64,000 nt of DNA, from assembly GCA_020284085.1 (NCBI GenBank), contig JACEVL010000046.1:1-64000 (forward strand). The letters run 5' to 3'. Below, piece after piece: positions 59,691 to 64,000 of the stretch. How positions within the stretch are numbered: position 1 is the first letter of the stretch; each line of letters starts with the position of its first letter. The translations under genes and the position numbers were made by a program. Source of the DNA: Aporrectodea caliginosa. Taxonomy: Eukaryota; Annelida; Clitellata; Crassiclitellata; Lumbricidae. The notes beneath the pieces were generated by a model. The model had not been told where the DNA came from. It ran no database searches and worked only from the letters and a program-made list of their open reading frames with translations.

Positions 59691-62600
59691 TTATTCTCTC
59701 AATCAATCAACATCAATACATCAATAGACAAGCTGTCGTCTGAAATTAACGTCATAAATGCCGTTTGTGTCACATCTCCCTTAGGTCTGGCTCCGCTAAA
59801 GTGCCGCGGAAAGCCACCGAGTTGAACCGCTGGACAGTTATAGAGAGACGCTGCAGCAAGAAGCAGGTTTCTCTGGTGTCTCCTGTGGACAGCGTCAGAC
59901 TACGACCTAGATCTGATATAAAGTTTTGGCCAGTGGTGTTAATTGGACCTAAGGTCTCGAGAGCAAGAGGCACGAAAAAGTGCGTGTTCAAAAGTGCATT
60001 GTACTTGGTCATTTTCCTGTCCGTGGCGATCTCGGCTGCCGCGCCCGCCGTCGCTGCCGTGGCCTGGATGTATGATGGTGCAAGGGTATCTACAACCGTC
60101 GCGTCCCACACCAGATGGCGACCCGCGCGCCATGGGATCATTGTTAGGCCGTCTGGTCTTCTGCCGTCCGTGCGAAGTAGACCTGGTGGTTCCTTTATTG
60201 ATGGAATTCCAGCCTTCGAAAGGGAGCGATGTATAATGTCATTGATAGTGTTATGTCTGGCTATTCGGCCGAAGCCTAGAGAACATGAAAGGCCGTGGCT
60301 ACCTCTGGCGTCGATTCGGGCTCCACAAGCGCATGTGTGTGGTTCGCATATTGTGGCCCCAAGGCGCAAGCCGACCGCCACCCGAACGTCCTCGTTGTCC
60401 AGTCGCAGCCCACATGCTGTTATTGGTAAGGCATGTAGCCAGTCGCTGGCGTGTGGTGATGAGACAGCTTTCAATCGCGCGGTGTTGTATGGGTCTATTG
60501 TGTCATGAAAAAGTGTCTTGAGTGTCTGTTCCAAAAGTGGTTTGTCCCATAGAGCCTGCTTGTTTGTTGGCATATTTTCTGAATCGTTGAAATCCGTCTT
60601 GGATCGCCACTCGGACGTCATGGTCTCAAAGTGTGTGTCCGGTGTGAGATTGAGAGAGTTTAGAATAAGGGTCTGGAGAGGAAGAGTGCTCGCAGCTGAA
60701 GCCAAAAAGGCCGGAAGTGCCAGCGAAGTCGCTCTCCGTATGCCCAGACCACCCATTTTGATTGGTAGTGACGCCTGTGTCCATTGGAGATCGTTGAAAG
60801 AAATGTTCAAAATCTTTTCCAAACCCTGGCGTAGTGTCACGTCGTAGGTTTCCAGTTCGGGGTGTTTGTCACAGGGATGGCATCGGAGGATGTGAATCAT
60901 TTTTGGTGCACCCAGTGAACTTCTTAGAATCAAAAGGGCGTCCTGCCTGGCTATAAGAGTTAATTTGCTCAGGCTTTCCTCTAGTTCTCTGGTTCGAGCT
61001 TTCAGACATTGTTGCAGCGCTTTCTCCGCTGAAATTGGGGCGCCGAGCAGCTGGGCCTCTTCCACTTCGATTTGTCTGAAATCTCTCAAGGAATCGTAGC
61101 CAATGTTTTTACTGTCGCGTGTAATCACCTCACATTTAGAGCGATTTAGCGCCAGGCCCATAGTAGAGCATGCTCTCTCGATGAAATCGACATCGGCTGC
61201 AACCGTCTCCGCTCTTCCGCCCAGGGTCAGATCGTCAAGGTACCCGAATGATAATGGCGAGCCCATCTGAAGTAAAATTGGCTGTAGCGGCAAGCAAAAC
61301 AGCAAAGGTCCCAGCGGATCTCCTTGCTGAGGACCAACCCGAGATTGAACCGTGTAGCCCCCGAATTTTAGTGTTGATTCTTCCGCGTAGGCTTGGAAGC
61401 AGTACGGAGCTATGTCGGGCAGGATCTCGATTACAGATGCTAGCATACAGTCACGGTAGAGGCTGTTGAAGGCGTTGGAGAGATCGAGTTTCACTACAAT
61501 GTGGTCGTCGTCCATGTTTGCCAGAAATCTACGGGTTGCATGTACCGCTGCCTCGCATCCGCCTGGCACTCCTACGCCCAGTTGTTTTGGCGATAGGTAT
61601 GCTGCTGCTTGGTCGCTCGCATATTTGTTGGCGCATTTAGATGTCAGTCTACGCCAGTAGTAACCTATGGCTATTGGACGTAGACCTCCTGTTTTCTTTC
61701 GAAGGGCAAAGAGGGTGCCGCCAAACAAGATTGGGCGAATTTCTGTTGGACACTTTCCTGCTAATAGGATGTTCACGAGGCCCGTGATGGCCGAGACAAG
61801 CTCCGGTCCTGTGTCCTTTGTGTTGATCATCTCAAGAACATGTTGAGGTTTTAAGCCGTCGGGGCCGCCTGACGAGCCTGGTGGAAAGTGTCGTATTTGG
61901 TCACGCACCATCGCTTCGGTTGCCTGATAGGCCTCGGTCGAAGGAGGAGGAGCAGGCATCGGGGGTCGATCAGAGGGCGGTGACGGGTGTTTAGAACGTA
62001 GTTCCTCAAGCGTAACTTCGTTAAACGGGGCTGGAGCATCTCCCGAGCACAGAATGCGTGTCGCTGCCCTGATGTTGCCCTCTTCGATCTTGGCCGCCAC
62101 CGCTGTTGCCATTGTGTGTTCGTTGCTGGTCGGACTCTTTCTTGTATGATGGATGTCTGATTTATTTTGATCGAACAGATCCGGCAGTTTACTGGGCAGA
62201 GAGTGGTGAAACTCCGTTATCCGTCTCCTGATGCTGGACGTCAGATTATGTCTTTTGCCACCCCGATTCGGCTGTTCTAGCACCATGGCTGTAAAGGCCA
62301 AGAGATTTCGCCAGTTTTCCATTTTCTCAGGGTCCGAAAGGATGTTATTTATGATTTTTGTAAGAAGCCGTCCTGATTCTGATCTTGCCCCTTTCGGGAT
62401 GTGTCTGAGCAGCCTCGTAGTGATATTCGGGTGTTGTGCCTTGGCTTCTCCCGTTCCAGGCGTTTGCTGGCAACCTGCGATGTCATTCTCTCCCGTGTCT
62501 TCTACTATCCCCAGTAGCAGAGGGTTTGAGAGGGCGTGAGGAGATCGGTTAACGAGGTTGACAACACCCGCTCCTGCTTGGACCCCAGGCAAAATCGAGC

Positions 62601-63100
62601 TGGGGGCTAGTATTTCTGCCGGAGGTTGACTAGATCCGGGGCAGGGAGAAGGTCTAGGCCCATGGCGATGAATTGTGCCATCCGATGAATGTGTTTTAAA
62701 TGTTGCACAGCATGTACGGCAAGTCCCCTTTCCTTTAGAGGTTTTCCCATTCATGTTACGTTTGAAAATGTTGTTATTATTATTATTTGTCGAGTTTATC
62801 AGTTACGTCGCCATTTAAATGGACATTACGTTGCCATTGACAATTATGACGTCGTAGGCCTTTAAGCAAGGCGGCCAACGATGAAAATTTGAAAAGACGC
62901 AATGCTGGAAGAGGAGTTTAACAAACCACACGAGACGAATAATTCTGAGCGCATCAGCTTCAACTAAGAAGTTTCTCCAAGTCACGAGTCGTTATTCGAT
63001 AAGAAGGTGTTAAATTCCAATTCTAACGAATACGCGATACACTGAATTTTCGTTAAAATAGTAGGAGTTAAAATTCTCCGCCCGCAGGGTCCGTCATGAC
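59691..63100 (-). mobile_element. Apparently full-length RLE non-LTR retrotransposon
   Basis: The 994-codon ORF has a leader of about 345 bp (62755-63100) and a 3' untranslated end of about 80 bp. The element lies between two (TTA)n arrays. The leader length agrees with the roughly 330 bp between ORF and TTA array in the truncated copy at 10358-12492. A TTA/TAA target is known for Dong elements of the R4 clade, so this may be R4-like; clade assignment needs a tree. Confidence 0.8.
59770..62754 (-). CDS. Non-LTR retrotransposon protein: RT plus restriction-like endonuclease
   Basis: 994 aa, one uninterrupted frame. Domains in order: a small Cys/His motif at residues 12-40 (CRTCC...HRHG...CPGS), probably nucleic-acid binding; reverse transcriptase about 295-545 with VVKLDLSNAF (catalytic Asp424), the [11 protein letters not shown] block about 476-486 and catalytic YLDD 505-508; a thumb/linker region; a CCHC knuckle 808-824 (CACG...GSHGLSC); and an endonuclease with RPDG 867-870 and WDATVVDT 883-890, a PD-(D/E)xK-type arrangement. 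Known RLE elements nick the target with this domain and prime reverse transcription there. All key residues are present, so it may be active or very recently active. It lies antisense to the receptor cluster. Confidence 0.9.
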   Translation of the reverse strand: MNGKTSKGKGTCRTCCATFKTHSSDGTIHRHGPRPSPCPGSSQPPAEILAPSSILPGVQAGAGVVNLVNRSPHALSNPLLLGIVEDTGENDIAGCQQTPGTGEAKAQHPNITTRLLRHIPKGARSESGRLLTKIINNILSDPEKMENWRNLLAFTAMVLEQPNRGGKRHNLTSSIRRRITEFHHSLPSKLPDLFDQNKSDIHHTRKSPTSNEHTMATAVAAKIEEGNIRAATRILCSGDAPAPFNEVTLEELRSKHPSPPSDRPPMPAPPPSTEAYQATEAMVRDQIRHFPPGSSGGPDGLKPQHVLEMINTKDTGPELVSAITGLVNILLAGKCPTEIRPILFGGTLFALRKKTGGLRPIAIGYYWRRLTSKCANKYASDQAAAYLSPKQLGVGVPGGCEAAVHATRRFLANMDDDHIVVKLDLSNAFNSLYRDCMLASVIEILPDIAPYCFQAYAEESTLKFGGYTVQSRVGPQQGDPLGPLLFCLPLQPILLQMGSPLSFGYLDDLTLGGRAETVAADVDFIERACSTMGLALNRSKCEVITRDSKNIGYDSLRDFRQIEVEEAQLLGAPISAEKALQQCLKARTRELEESLSKLTLIARQDALLILRSSLGAPKMIHILRCHPCDKHPELETYDVTLRQGLEKILNISFNDLQWTQASLPIKMGGLGIRRATSLALPAFLASAASTLPLQTLILNSLNLTPDTHFETMTSEWRSKTDFNDSENMPTNKQALWDKPLLEQTLKTLFHDTIDPYNTARLKAVSSPHASDWLHALPITACGLRLDNEDVRVAVGLRLGATICEPHTCACGARIDARGSHGLSCSLGFGRIARHNTINDIIHRSLSKAGIPSIKEPPGLLRTDGRRPDGLTMIPWRAGRHLVWDATVVDTLAPSYIQATAATAGAAAEIATDRKMTKYNALLNTHFFVPLALETLGPINTTGQNFISDLGRSLTLSTGDTRETCFLLQRLSITVQRFNSVAFRGTLAEPDLREM

Positions 63101-63235
<135 letters not shown>

Positions 63236-63259
63236 TACTACTATTATTATTGCTCTCAT

Positions 63260-63460
63260 CATCTACATCATCACCGCCGCCGTCGTCGCCCTTCACCTCC
63301 TCCTCCTTCCTCCTCCTCCTCTCCTCATCCCCCTCCTCCTCCCAGCCTCCTTCCCCTCCTGCCTCCCTACTCTCTCCTCCTCTGCTCCCTCCTCCTCCTC
63401 CTCCTCCCTCCTCCTTTTTCCTCCTCCTCCTTCTCTCCTCCTTCCCTCCTCCTCCTCATT
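63260..63460. repeat. (CTC)n polypyrimidine tract
   Basis: Nearly pure pyrimidine strand of CTC/TCC repeats, about 200 bp. Frames across it are repeat products. Such tracts can form triplex DNA. Confidence 0.9.
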
Positions 63461-63475
63461 ATTATTATTATGGCT

Positions 63476-63600
63476 GTGACTAGCGGACCGCCAGGCGGTC
63501 CGGAAATTTCCAATACTAGCGGGCCGCCAGTCTCACGTGACTCCAGAGAGAGAGACAGGCGGCCCTAAAATTTCGAATACTAGCGGTCCGCCAAGACGGA
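63476..63600. repeat. ACTAGCGGNCCGCCA repeat with perfect hairpin
   Basis: Three copies of ACTAGCGG(A/G/T)CCGCCA. The first includes the perfect palindrome CGGACCGCCAGGCGGTCCG. Possibly the end of an unidentified element. Confidence 0.6.
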
Positions 63601-63738
63601 AATTGACAGAAAACCTTAATATAGGCTTTATAATTATGCTAAGGTGGAAAAGATTGAGTATCAGAGTGCGTAAGTTTACTGGCGTTTTACGGTATATTTT
63701 GGCATGATGCTAGGATGGTACTATGTTTTTAACGACGA

Positions 63739-63800
63739 CACTAACCCTAACCCTGACCCTAACCGACCCTCACGACGCCTAACTTTACCCTAACCAAGGT
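63739..63800. repeat. Degenerate telomere-like CCCTAA repeats
   Basis: 'CTAACCCTAACCCTGACCCTAACC' in part, then degenerate copies ending 'ACCCTAACC', about 60 bp. Too short and degenerate for a true telomere; an interstitial telomere-like patch. Confidence 0.6.
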
Positions 63801-63896
63801 AACTACTCATAAGGACTCCCAACTCCAGACCCAAGGAAATAGGTAAATTATAAAATTTGCAGAAATTTAACTGGGTGTAATATAGGAAAAAAATTC

Positions 63897-63970
63897 TGCC
63901 CTGACGGGATTCGAACCTCAAACCTTTCAATTGACATGCCAGCACGCTAAACACTCGACTACGGAACACC
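63897..63970 (-). mobile_element. tRNA-like sequence (SINE head)
   Basis: Minus strand: 'CCGTAGTCGAGTGTTTAGCG' resembles an A box, and GGTTCGAATCCC is a standard B box, 74 bases overall. The acceptor stem pairs with wobble and one mismatch, and no anticodon stem is convincing, so I call it a tRNA-derived repeat and not a tRNA gene. Confidence 0.55.
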
Positions 63971-64000
63971 ACACAATAGTAATGAATAATATTGGATCTA

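Noticed and set aside
59765..60508. Plus-strand ORF of 247 codons opposite the RLE element
   Set aside because: Antisense of a recognisable endonuclease/C-terminal domain; no motif of its own.
63739..63800. Chromosome end
   Set aside because: Only about 60 bp, degenerate, and followed by ordinary sequence.
63897..63970. Functional tRNA gene
   Set aside because: B box is good, but the acceptor stem has a mismatch and wobbles and no anticodon stem is convincing; it fits a SINE head.

Overview
This is eukaryotic, almost certainly animal, nuclear DNA. It is AT-rich, genes are split by phase-1 introns with GT/AG borders, coding density is low, and much of the sequence is transposons, SINE/LINE debris and trinucleotide microsatellites. 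The palindrome TAGGCCTA is strikingly frequent. The mix of non-LTR elements with a restriction-like endonuclease, hAT, piggyBac-like and Mutator-like elements, tRNA-derived SINEs and an expanded immunoglobulin (Ig) receptor family suggests a marine invertebrate. The species cannot be fixed from the sequence.

The backbone is a head-to-tail cluster of type I Ig-superfamily receptor genes, all on the + strand. Each has a 14-codon signal-peptide exon, a 324-bp V-like Ig exon, a second Ig exon with a Ser/Thr-rich stalk, a transmembrane (TM) exon and a cytoplasmic-tail exon, all joined in phase 1. Gene 1 (2904-6900) and gene 2 (9945-20783) have open ectodomains and TM segments, but their tails stop early, before a tyrosine motif. 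Gene 3 (29838-43930) keeps a full tail with an ITIM-like motif but has one nonsense codon in Ig domain 2. Gene 4 (46475-54050) is open throughout (551 aa). It has a different TM exon and a 238-codon tail with an ITAM-like pair plus a duplicated YxxL/YxxM module. A lone signal exon at 58532-58583 probably begins a fifth gene. Genes 1-3 share 3' flanks, including a SINE. Genes 2-4 share a promoter-proximal block. Genes 1 and 3 share V type a, a LINE relic and a dead middle Ig exon. Genes 2 and 4 share V type b. A two-gene block duplication (1+2 to 3+4), followed by a tail exchange in gene 4, fits this pattern.

Mobile DNA fills the introns and spacers. 10.3-17.5 kb: a 3'-truncated copy and several fragments of a restriction-like-endonuclease (RLE) non-LTR retrotransposon embedded in (TTA)n, plus a 601-bp hAT-type MITE with a perfect 8-bp target duplication. 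23.3-27.8 kb: a 4.5-kb DNA transposon with terminal inverted repeats and a 4-bp target duplication, carrying a 710-aa ORF with a long 17/19-residue tandem repeat. 31.2-35.7 kb: a nested piggyBac-like/TA-flanked element with a LINE inside. 40.3 kb: a second hAT MITE. 52.7-53.1 kb: a Mutator-like MITE. 59.7-63.1 kb: an apparently intact RLE retrotransposon (994-aa ORF, minus strand) flanked on both sides by (TTA)n.

The four genes look like a family of cell-surface recognition receptors with similar outsides and differing signalling tails, an arrangement seen in other immune or allorecognition gene clusters. No ligand or function can be read from the sequence.
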